From Rhizomonospora bruguierae (GTDB lineage: Bacteria > Actinomycetota > Actinomycetes > Mycobacteriales > Micromonosporaceae), in contig NZ_BBQH01000082.1 in the NCBI RefSeq assembly GCF_018397995.1, positions 1-52,905 on the forward strand: a stretch of 52,905 nt of DNA. Reading direction: 5' to 3'. The translations under genes and the position numbers were made by a program. Of the stretch, positions 46,844 through 52,905 are shown one piece after another. A model generated the notes under the pieces. That model was not told the origin of the DNA, ran no database searches, and saw only the letters and a list, made by a program, of their open reading frames with translations. Every line of letters starts with the position of its first letter. Within the stretch, counting starts at the first letter, position 1.

Positions 46844-47236
46844 CTACAGGTCCACGTAGGGGATCCGCGCGGTCCACGTCCACCACGCCTGCGTGGTGAT
46901 CCACACCAGCACCGCGGCGATCAGCCCCACGCCCATCGGCTTCAGCCCGGCCCAGTCGCTCGCGGCGATGCCCGCCATCACCACGCCGATCAGCGTGAAC
47001 TTCAGCGCGTACGTCATCAGGCCCACCGGCAGCAGCATCCGCCGGTCCAGCCCGTCCGCCCACGCCATGACCAGTGTGGACGCGGCGTAGCTGGCGGCCA
47101 CCAGGAGCACGCCCGCGGCGACGCCGGCCGCGCCGGACAGGCCGGCCAGCACGCCGCCCACGGCCGCGCCCGCCACCAGCAGCACGGCCGAGGCGACCAG
47201 CCCCGGCCGCAGCAGGCGGCGCCACGGGCTCGTCAC
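46844..47236 (-). CDS. AtpI-like (ATP synthase I-type) four-helix membrane protein
   Basis: The 130-residue protein from GTG 47236 has four hydrophobic segments: LVASAVLLVAGAAVGGVLAG, GVAAGVLLVAASYAASTLVMAW, LPVGLMTYALKFTLIGVVMAG, and MGVGLIAAVLVWITTQAWWTW. Position and layout match the ATP synthase I-type proteins that precede the F0 genes in actinobacteria. Sequence identity with AtpI is not obvious to me. It probably assists F0 assembly, by context. Confidence 0.7.
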   Translation of the reverse strand: MTSPWRRLLRPGLVASAVLLVAGAAVGGVLAGLSGAAGVAAGVLLVAASYAASTLVMAWADGLDRRMLLPVGLMTYALKFTLIGVVMAGIAASDWAGLKPMGVGLIAAVLVWITTQAWWTWTARIPYVDL

Positions 47237-47270
47237 GGCGTGACCCCTACGTCCACCGTGTGGGTGGCAC

Positions 47271-47305
47271 GGGGATACCGCGCGCGGGGATACCGGGCGC
47301 GCGGG
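47271..47305 (-). repeat. Two tandem copies of a GGTATCCCC-containing 15-bp unit
   Basis: Two direct copies of a 15-bp unit (on the - strand GGTATCCCC followed by CGCGCG-type sequence) lie 35-65 bp upstream of GTG 47236. They could be an operator or a duplicated -10-like TATCCC element for the AtpI-like gene. Confidence 0.4.
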
Positions 47306-47434
47306 GCAGAGAACTTGGCGGCCAGTGCCGACACCTCCTCGGTCAGGCCCGGCAAGCGTAGCCGTAGCCCCCGCGGCCCGACCGCCGCGCCCACGCCGCC
47401 GTGCCACGGGCCACGGGCCGCGCGGATCGAACGC

Positions 47435-48067
47435 CTAGACGGAGTCCGGGAGCAGGAGGGCGGCGAACGGGCGGACGGTGTCCTCGATCTCGTCGGCGAC
47501 CCGGCTGAAACACTGGTCGCCGCGGCCCCACGGGTCGTCCAGGTCGTCGGCGGGCTCGGGCGGCTCGTCGCCGCGGGCGGCGTTCACGGCGGCGACCAGC
47601 GCCGAGCCGCGGGCGTACAGCGCGTCGGGGGTCGGGGACGCGGGTGGCAGGGCGGCCGGGTCGATCGCGGACAGCAGCCGGCCGAACTCGCCGAGCACGA
47701 AGGTCCGGTCGACGGCGTCGGGACGCAGGGCGACGACGTACTCCTGCTGGTCCGACGTGGCGGTGAGGATGAGTTCGGCGGCGTCGATGTGCTCGGACCG
47801 CAGCTTGCGGGCCTGGAAGCCGCCGTCCGCACCGCCGCGGGCTCGGACCTGACGGGCGGCGGGCGGGTTCATCTCCTCGCCGGCGTGCCAGCCGCCGGTG
47901 CCGGCGCTGTGACTGTGCAGCAGTTCGTCGGCGAGCGCCGTCGGCGGCGCGGCGCCGGCCGGCACGGCGGCGACGCGCTGGCGGATGGCGGCGGCCAGCA
48001 GGCGCTCGGCCATCGGGGACCGGCAGATGTTGCCCATGCACACGTGCAGCACCGTGAACGGCGGCAA
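47435..48067 (-). CDS. Low-molecular-weight protein-tyrosine phosphatase/arsenate-reductase-like
   Basis: This 210-residue protein carries the signature CMGNICRS (Cys10 to Arg16, C-x5-R P-loop) near the N-terminus and the general-acid Asp in DDPWGRGDQCF, followed by RVADEIEDTVRPFAALL. These are the two halves of a tyrosine-phosphatase active site. The TTG start (48067) is chosen because AGGAGGG lies about eight bases upstream, inside the end of the previous gene, and no ATG precedes the active-site Cys. It lies one base after the Sua5-like stop. Confidence 0.82.
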   Translation of the reverse strand: MPPFTVLHVCMGNICRSPMAERLLAAAIRQRVAAVPAGAAPPTALADELLHSHSAGTGGWHAGEEMNPPAARQVRARGGADGGFQARKLRSEHIDAAELILTATSDQQEYVVALRPDAVDRTFVLGEFGRLLSAIDPAALPPASPTPDALYARGSALVAAVNAARGDEPPEPADDLDDPWGRGDQCFSRVADEIEDTVRPFAALLLPDSV

Positions 48068-48068
48068 C

Positions 48069-48713
48069 TCAGCCCTCCTGACCGGCGGGGATGATGTCCG
48101 GCGCGACCTCGAGCAGCTTCTCGATCGGGATGGCGCCGTCGCGCAGGACCCGGGGCACGGCGCCGGTGACGTCCAGGATCGTGCTGGGTACCGGTTCCGG
48201 GGTGGGTCCGGCCTCCAGGTAGACGCGGACCGCGTAGCCGAGCTGGTCGCGGGCCTCGTCGGCGGTGGTGGCCGGCGGCTGCTTGGTCTTGTTGGCGGAG
48301 GAGACGGCCATCGGGCCGGTCTCGCGCAGCACCTCCAGGGCGACCGGATGCAGCGGCATCCGGACGGCGACCGTGCCGTCGGTGGCGCCGAGATCCCAGC
48401 GCAGGGTCGGCGCGTGCTCCACGACGAGCGTGAGCGCGCCCGGCCAGAACGCCTCGACCAGGTCCCGGGCCACCCGGGGCAGGGTGAGGACCAGGCCGTC
48501 GAGGGTGTGCCGGGAGCCGACCAGCACCGGCGGCGGGTTCTGCCGGCCCTTGGCGTTGAGCAGCCCCTGTACCGCGTGCGGGACGAACGCGTCGGCGCCG
48601 ATGCCGTAGAGCGTGTCGGTGGGCATGACGACAAGCTCGCCGGACTTGACCGCGTCGATGGCCGCGGCGATGCCCCGGTCACGCTCGGCGACGTTGCGAC
48701 AGTCGTAGAGCAT
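48069..48713 (-). CDS. L-threonylcarbamoyladenylate synthase (Sua5/YrdC/YwlC)
   Basis: This 214-residue enzyme makes the threonylcarbamoyl-AMP used for t6A modification of tRNA. YrdC-domain landmarks are SGELVVMPTDTLYGIGADAF, KGRQNPPPVLVGS, FWPGALTLVVEH, TVAVRMPLHPVALEVL and SSANKTKQPPATTADEA. ATG 48713 gives the conserved MLYDCRN start. It lacks the extra C-terminal Sua5 domain. It sits after prmC in the conserved rpmE-prfA-prmC-sua5 order. Confidence 0.93.
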   Translation of the reverse strand: MLYDCRNVAERDRGIAAAIDAVKSGELVVMPTDTLYGIGADAFVPHAVQGLLNAKGRQNPPPVLVGSRHTLDGLVLTLPRVARDLVEAFWPGALTLVVEHAPTLRWDLGATDGTVAVRMPLHPVALEVLRETGPMAVSSANKTKQPPATTADEARDQLGYAVRVYLEAGPTPEPVPSTILDVTGAVPRVLRDGAIPIEKLLEVAPDIIPAGQEG

Positions 48714-48744
48714 CACGCGTGCAGTCTGCCACGCGCGCACCGGT

Positions 48745-49641
48745 TCACTCCGGCAGCACCCGGCGCGCGGTGGCGAACCGGGGCCGCCCGGCCAGATCGG
48801 GGTGGTCGGTGACGTCCGCGTAGCGGCCGTCCGCGCGCAGCAGTTCGGGAACGGCGAGCCCGTGGCTGTCGTCGTGCTCGATCGCCAGGCCGCCGCCGGG
48901 GCGCAGCAGGGTCGCGGCCCGGGCCACCACGCCGCGGATCACCGCCAGTCCGTCCGGGCCGCCGAACACCGCCTCCGCCGGGTCGTGGTCGGCCACTTCC
49001 GGGGGTACGGGCGAAGCGTCGGGGACGTACGGCGGGTTGCAGAGGACCAGGTCCACCCGGCCGTCCAGATCGGCGAGCACCCCCGGGTCGGTGGCGTCCC
49101 CCCCGACCACCGCGACCCGGGTGCCCGCCGCGTTGCGGCGCAGCCAGGCCAGCGCCGCGGGCGAACGCTCGACGGCGTACACGACCGCGCCGGGCAGTTC
49201 GTCGGCGACGGCGAGCGCGATGGCGCCGGAGCCGCTGCACAGGTCCACGACCGTGGGCGCCGCGCCGGCCGCGGCCAGCGCCCAGCCGACCAGCGCCTCG
49301 GTCTCCGGCCGGGGCACGAACACGCCCGGCCCGACCGCGAGGTCCAGGTGCCGGAAGCCGACGGTACCGGTGAGGTGCTGCACCGGGACCCGGCCGGCGC
49401 GGGCGGTGACCAGGGCGGCGAGCCGGTCGGCCTGCTCGGCGGTGAGGTCGCCGGCGACCAGCAACCGGCCGCGCGGCACGCCGAGCACGTGCGCGACCAG
49501 CAGCGCGGCGTCCGCCCGGGGCGAGTCCACCCCGGCGGCGGCCAACACGCGGGCGGACCAACCGAGCGCCTGGCCCGCGCGGGCGGGCGGCTTACCTGGC
49601 ACCGGTGACTTTTCGACCGAGTGGGACACGCTCACCATCAT
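48745..49641 (-). CDS. prmC: Peptide chain release factor N5-glutamine methyltransferase PrmC (HemK)
   Basis: This 298-residue protein has an N-terminal helical domain (to about 85), the motif PVQHLTGTVGFRHLDLAVGPGVFVPRPETE, a SAM-binding VVDLCSGSGAIALAVA and the catalytic LCNPPYV. It methylates the Gln of the GGQ motif in release factors, and its substrate gene prfA is immediately upstream. The start is ambiguous among ATG 49641, ATG 49638 and GTG 49635. No Shine-Dalgarno is evident. Confidence 0.93.
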   Translation of the reverse strand: MMVSVSHSVEKSPVPGKPPARAGQALGWSARVLAAAGVDSPRADAALLVAHVLGVPRGRLLVAGDLTAEQADRLAALVTARAGRVPVQHLTGTVGFRHLDLAVGPGVFVPRPETEALVGWALAAAGAAPTVVDLCSGSGAIALAVADELPGAVVYAVERSPAALAWLRRNAAGTRVAVVGGDATDPGVLADLDGRVDLVLCNPPYVPDASPVPPEVADHDPAEAVFGGPDGLAVIRGVVARAATLLRPGGGLAIEHDDSHGLAVPELLRADGRYADVTDHPDLAGRPRFATARRVLPE

Positions 49642-49718
49642 GGAGCGTGCCGCATGGCGACGCACCACCGGAGGGCCGTGTCCCGACGGCACCCGCGCCC
49701 GGGCGGCGCGGCCCGCGT

Positions 49719-49833
49719 GCTCAGCGCCGGGGCGGCGGGAGCTCAGCGCCGGGGGCGGCGCGGCCACGGAGGGCTCAGCGCCGGGCCGCGGGGCCACGGG
49801 GGCTGAGCCCTCCGGGCCGGGCTCAGCGCCGGG
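49719..49833 (+). repeat. Four direct copies of GCTCAGCGCCGGG
   Basis: Copies lie at 49719-49731, 49741-49753, 49773-49785 and 49821-49833. The last includes the prfA stop and final codons, so the others look like duplications of the prfA 3' end into the prfA-prmC gap. Confidence 0.7.
49767..49814 (-). terminator. Inverted repeat downstream of prfA
   Basis: A perfect 13-bp inverted repeat (49767-49779 and 49802-49814) with a GC-rich 22-nt loop follows the prfA stop by nine bases on the - strand. No T-tract is present. It may slow or end transcription before prmC. Confidence 0.45.
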
Positions 49834-50929
49834 TCAACTCGGTTTCGCCGCTCAGCCGGGCCTGCCGGTCGGCCTCGCCCAGCGCGTCCAGCACCCCGTC
49901 CAGGTCGCCGGCGAGCGCCAGGTCCAGGTTGTACGCGGTGTAGCCGATCCGGTGATCGGTGATCCGGTTCTGCGGGAAGTTGTACGTGCGGATCCGCTCG
50001 GACCGGTCCACCGTGCGCACCTGCGCCTTGCGCGCGTCGGCGGCGGCCGCGGCGGCCTCCTCCTCGGCCAACTGGGCGAGCTTGGCGCGCAGCATCCGCA
50101 TGGCCCGGTCCTTGTTCTGCAACTGGGAGCGCTCGTTCTGGCAGGAGACCACGATCCCGGTCGGCACGTGGGTGATCCGCACCGCCGAGTCGGTGGTGTT
50201 GACCGACTGGCCGCCCGGGCCGGACGAGCGGAACACGTCCACCCGCAGGTCGCCCGGGTCGATCTCGATCTCGGTCTCCTCGGCCTCCGGGGTGACCAGC
50301 ACGCCCGCCGCCGAGGTGTGGATGCGCCCCTGTGACTCGGTCACCGGCACCCGCTGGACCCGGTGCACGCCGCCCTCCCACTTCAGGCGGGACCAGACGC
50401 CGTTGCCGCCCTCGGGCACCCCCCGGGTCTTGATCGCCACGGCGACGTCCTTGACCCCGCCCAGGTCGGACTCCTGGTCGTCCAGCACCTCGACCACCCA
50501 GCCGTGCCGCTCGGCGTACCGGGAGTACATGCGCAGCAGGTCCCCGGCGAACAGGGCCGACTCCTCGCCGCCCTCGCCCGCCTTGATCTCCAGGATCACG
50601 TCCTTGCCGTCGTTGGGGTCCCGCGGGATGAGCAGTTCGGCGAGGCGCTCCTCCAGCGCGGGAAGCGCGGCGGCCAGGCCCTCCGCCTCGGCGGCGAACG
50701 ACGGCTCCTCGGCGGCCAGTTCACGCGCGGCGACCAGGTCGGCGCGGGCCTGGTTCAGTTCGGCGCTGGCCTTGTGGATCGGGGTCAGCTCGGCGAACCG
50801 GCGGCCGACCCGGCGGGCGGCCGCCTGATCGGCGTGGATGGCCGGGTCCGCCAGTCGCCGCTCCAGCTCGGCGTACTCGTCGAGCAGCGCCGCGAGGCGG
50901 CCGGAGCCCTCCATGGTCTCGGCGCTCAT
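49823..50929 (-). CDS. prfA: Peptide chain release factor 1
   Basis: This 368-residue class I release factor reads UAA and UAG. It has the GGQ loop [17 protein letters not shown] at about residues 233-249, the N-terminal coiled coil, [15 protein letters not shown] and the C-terminal [17 protein letters not shown]. The codon-recognition tripeptide region lies in [18 protein letters not shown] (the P-x-T form, typical of RF1). ATG 50929 has GGAGG seven bases upstream and is preferred over upstream in-frame starts. Confidence 0.96.
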   Translation of the reverse strand: MSAETMEGSGRLAALLDEYAELERRLADPAIHADQAAARRVGRRFAELTPIHKASAELNQARADLVAARELAAEEPSFAAEAEGLAAALPALEERLAELLIPRDPNDGKDVILEIKAGEGGEESALFAGDLLRMYSRYAERHGWVVEVLDDQESDLGGVKDVAVAIKTRGVPEGGNGVWSRLKWEGGVHRVQRVPVTESQGRIHTSAAGVLVTPEAEETEIEIDPGDLRVDVFRSSGPGGQSVNTTDSAVRITHVPTGIVVSCQNERSQLQNKDRAMRMLRAKLAQLAEEEAAAAAADARKAQVRTVDRSERIRTYNFPQNRITDHRIGYTAYNLDLALAGDLDGVLDALGEADRQARLSGETELTRR

Positions 50930-50969
50930 CGATCCTCCAGGGGTGTGCCGGCGGTGCGTGAACATGCGA

Positions 50970-51012
50970 ACGGCGCCCGCCGCGCGGCCGGGGTGGCCGG
51001 GTCGGGCGCCGT
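50970..51012 (-). terminator. Hairpin between rpmE and prfA
   Basis: A perfect 10-bp inverted repeat ACGGCGCCCG / CGGGCGCCGT (50970-50979 and 51003-51012) follows the rpmE stop by about nine bases on the - strand. It has no T-tract and is likely a stem-only terminator or stabiliser. Confidence 0.5.
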
Positions 51013-51020
51013 CGGTGAAG

Positions 51021-51251
51021 CTACTTGTTGCCGGACTTGCGGGCCTGCGCCTTGGCGTACTTCTGCTGGAACTTGGCGACCCGGCCGGCGGTGTCGAGCA
51101 CGCGCTGCTTGCCGGTGTAGAACGGGTGGCACTCGCTGCACGTCTCGGCGTGGATGACGCCGTTCTTGGCGGTGCTGCGGGTGGTGAAGGTGTGACCGCA
51201 GGCGCACGTCACCTCGGTGACGACGTACTCCGGGTGGATGCCAGACTTCAT
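51021..51251 (-). CDS. rpmE: Ribosomal protein bL31, zinc-binding form
   Basis: This 76-residue protein is complete: [10 protein letters not shown], then the zinc ligands in CACGHTF and CSECHPF, then [21 protein letters not shown]. The four Cys/His ligands mark the C+ (zinc) paralogue rather than the zinc-free stress form. On the - strand TACACT (about 70 nt upstream) may be its -10. It is followed by prfA, the usual order. Confidence 0.97.
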   Translation of the reverse strand: MKSGIHPEYVVTEVTCACGHTFTTRSTAKNGVIHAETCSECHPFYTGKQRVLDTAGRVAKFQQKYAKAQARKSGNK

Positions 51252-51374
51252 GGGGCCGCTGATCCTCTCTCGGGCCGGTCGCCGGGTCGCCCCCGGGCTC
51301 GGGGACGTGAACCGGAACCTGTGCGGTGTACCAGTGTAGTGAACCGCCGTCTGCAACGTCGCGCCCCCCGGGCG

Positions 51375-52568
51375 TCATTCCCGGGTCGGGGCGGGGCGAC
51401 CCGTCCGGCCCAGCTCCAGGGCCTCCGCGTCCAGGAGGAAGTTCGGCCGCAGGTCCATCTCGTCGTAGTACCGGTGGAAGACCGGGGTGAGGCCGCCGGA
51501 GACGGGCGGGACGATCCACGTCCAGTCGGCGGGCACCCGGCGCCCGTACCGCTCCTCCCGCTCGACGTGCTTGAGGAACCGCCGGGACTCCGTGTGGTGG
51601 TCGCTGATCCGCACGCCGGCGCGGTCGAACGACCACAGCACCGCGCGGTTCACCTCGACCAGCGCCCGGTCCCGCCACAGGCTTTCCTCGTGCGAGGTGT
51701 CCAGGCCGAACAGCCGCGCCACGACCGGCAGCAGGTTGTACCGGTCCGCGTCGGCGAGGTTGCGCGCGCCGATCTCGGTACCCATGTACCAGCCGTTGAA
51801 CGGCGCCAGCGGGTAGTCGATCCCGCCGATCGACAGCCGCATGTTGGCGATCGCCGGTACCGCGTGCCAGCGCAGGCCCAGCTCGGCGAAGCCGTCGTGT
51901 TCCGGGTGTGCCAGCGGCACCTCCAGCACCGCGTGCTCCGGCAGGTCGTACAGGCGGACGCCCTCCTCGGGCGTCTCGATCGCCAGCGGCAGCACGTCGA
52001 ACGCCTCGCCCTTGCCGCGCCAGCCCAGGTCGCGCATGGACTCGGTGAACTCCACGTACCGCGGGTCGCCGACCACCCGCCCGTCGCCGGTGCGGTACCC
52101 CGCGTACCGGATGAGCTGCTCGTTCCAGATCCGCGCGTACGGCCGACCCGGCACCGCCGGCGCGAACACGGAGATGACCGGGCGGATCGGCACCGCTGCG
52201 CGGCCGGGACGCGCCTCGCCGGCCGCGGTCGTCAGGTGCTGGACGAGCAGCGAGAAGATCTGGGCGCTGCCCCGCACGTGGCGCCGGTCCAGGACGGTGA
52301 GGCTCTGCCAGTAGAGGCGGCCGATGCACCGGCTGGAGTTGCGCCAGGCGAGCTTCGCGCCGTAGGTCAGTTCGGCGGGCGTGTGGTCGTAGGTGCCGGT
52401 CGCGGCGATCCGGGCGCGGACGTCGGCCAGCCGCGGCTCGACCGGGCCGAAGTGCGGGTTCTCGGCGTGGCAGCGGCGGAGGAACTCCTCGGCCTCGGCC
52501 GGGTCGACCGGTGTGGTCGGGTCCCACTCGACGGGTGGTTGCTGCCGGTAGCCCGGTACCGCCGTCAA
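51375..52568 (-). CDS. Bacterial nitric oxide synthase oxygenase
   Basis: This 397-residue oxygenase-only protein makes NO from arginine using external reductases. The haem-ligand Cys81 lies in LAWRNSSRCIGRLYW, the substrate Glu (about 265) in PFNGWYMGTEIGARNL, and the pterin/dimer region in WTWIVPPVSGGLTPVFHRYYDEM. No FAD/FMN reductase domain or dedicated reductase gene is adjacent. TTG 52568 has GGAGG six bases upstream and is preferred. GTG 52592 would add eight residues without a Shine-Dalgarno. It interrupts the usual rho-rpmE neighbourhood. Confidence 0.92.
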   Translation of the reverse strand: MTAVPGYRQQPPVEWDPTTPVDPAEAEEFLRRCHAENPHFGPVEPRLADVRARIAATGTYDHTPAELTYGAKLAWRNSSRCIGRLYWQSLTVLDRRHVRGSAQIFSLLVQHLTTAAGEARPGRAAVPIRPVISVFAPAVPGRPYARIWNEQLIRYAGYRTGDGRVVGDPRYVEFTESMRDLGWRGKGEAFDVLPLAIETPEEGVRLYDLPEHAVLEVPLAHPEHDGFAELGLRWHAVPAIANMRLSIGGIDYPLAPFNGWYMGTEIGARNLADADRYNLLPVVARLFGLDTSHEESLWRDRALVEVNRAVLWSFDRAGVRISDHHTESRRFLKHVEREERYGRRVPADWTWIVPPVSGGLTPVFHRYYDEMDLRPNFLLDAEALELGRTGRPAPTRE

Positions 52569-52684
52569 TCTGCACCTCCGCGCGCTGTCCACTTCAGCCG
52601 GTCAGCAGAATGTCGCACACGGTATCGGGCGGCGGAAGGGGTGCAAATCGCGCATGACACGCTTATGCCTCATCGTCGATACGA

Positions 52685-52733
52685 CAAGGGGGCGCGGAAC
52701 GGACCGCGTGTGCGATCCGTGCCGCGCCCCTTG
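52685..52733 (-). terminator. Terminator downstream of rho
   Basis: An 18-19 bp stem (52685-52703 and 52716-52733) with one bulge and one mismatch and a 12-nt loop begins about 18 bases after the rho stop. There is no T-tract. It should separate rho from the nitric oxide synthase gene. Confidence 0.65.
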
Positions 52734-52751
52734 ACAGCGAGCCGTACCCGG

Positions 52752-52905
52752 TTACTCGCCGGGCGTCGTCTTCGCGATGTTCATCAGGAACTCGATGTTC
52801 GTCCGGGTCTGCTTCAGGCGGTCCAGCAGCAGATCCAGGGCGGCCTGCGAGTCCAGCGAATGCAGCACCTTGCGCAGCTTGTGGACGATCGCGAGCTCCT
52901 CCGGC
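52752..52905 (-). CDS. rho: Transcription termination factor Rho, C-terminal end (partial)
   Basis: The reverse strand from the right edge encodes PEELAIVHKLRKVLHSLDSQ, then AALDLLLDRLKQTRTNIEFL and MNIAKTTPGE before a TAA at 52754-52752. This is the conserved C-terminus of Rho, whose last helices are close to invariant. The RNA-binding and ATPase domains lie outside the window. Rho next to rpmE/prfA is the standard actinobacterial order. Confidence 0.95.
   Translation of the reverse strand, partial: PEELAIVHKLRKVLHSLDSQAALDLLLDRLKQTRTNIEFLMNIAKTTPGE

Overview
The window is 52.9 kb of very GC-rich DNA from an actinobacterium. The order rho / rpmE / prfA / prmC / Sua5 / low-molecular-weight phosphatase / atp operon / DUF2550 / cobalamin adenosyltransferase / murA is actinobacterial housekeeping synteny. 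NucS (the actinobacterial mismatch endonuclease) and a MurA with Asp instead of Cys at the fosfomycin-binding position agree. Details such as a DUF6401-like protein and GC-rich micro-repeats at gene ends fit Micromonosporaceae, but genus is an inference. I see no rRNA, tRNA, CRISPR array, phage module or intact transposase.

Region 1 (1-20.4 kb) is a surface or exopolysaccharide locus. A + strand operon (2369-9695) is tightly coupled by GTGA/ATGA overlaps. It encodes nucleotide-sugar modification (Gfo/Idh/MocA dehydrogenase, NAD epimerase, two DegT/PLP aminotransferases, a PglD-type acyltransferase), an MFS carrier and a membrane-anchored propeller-like protein. A WbpD-type N-acetyltransferase diverges from it. 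The - strand half (9710-20321) carries a Wzz-like protein, a Wzy/O-antigen-ligase-like protein, a 1269-residue secreted protein (N,N-dimethylformamidase-like head plus three DUF4082 domains), a GT2 enzyme, an ABC-2 exporter pair and a GT4 enzyme. Together these look like a complete make, assemble and export set. Undecaprenyl priming and UDP-sugar 6-dehydrogenase genes must lie outside the window.

Region 2 (20.5-27.9 kb) is accessory: an alpha/beta hydrolase with a small Cys/His-rich protein, a secreted glycoside-hydrolase-like protein, a tandemly duplicated 3-hydroxyacyl-CoA dehydrogenase whose second module has lost its catalytic Ser, a secreted three-repeat beta protein, and a frameshifted, deleted composite pseudogene bounded by a 20/23-bp inverted repeat.

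Region 3 (27.5-38.8 kb) mixes a DUF6401-like protein, aldehyde dehydrogenase, NucS, a DUF4126 membrane protein, an ABC drug-type exporter, three more glycosyltransferases (including a WecG/TagA/CpsF enzyme), 3-hydroxybutyryl-CoA dehydrogenase, murA, a PduO-type cobalamin adenosyltransferase and a VOC protein. Many genes here appear to be leaderless: a TAnnnT hexamer sits exactly 6-7 nt before the start codon and no Shine-Dalgarno is present.

Region 4 (38.8-52.9 kb, all - strand) is the ATP synthase operon (two small membrane proteins, atpBEFHAGD, a hairpin-containing gap, atpC, DUF2550), preceded by the translation-factor block. A stand-alone bacterial nitric oxide synthase oxygenase lies between rpmE and rho.
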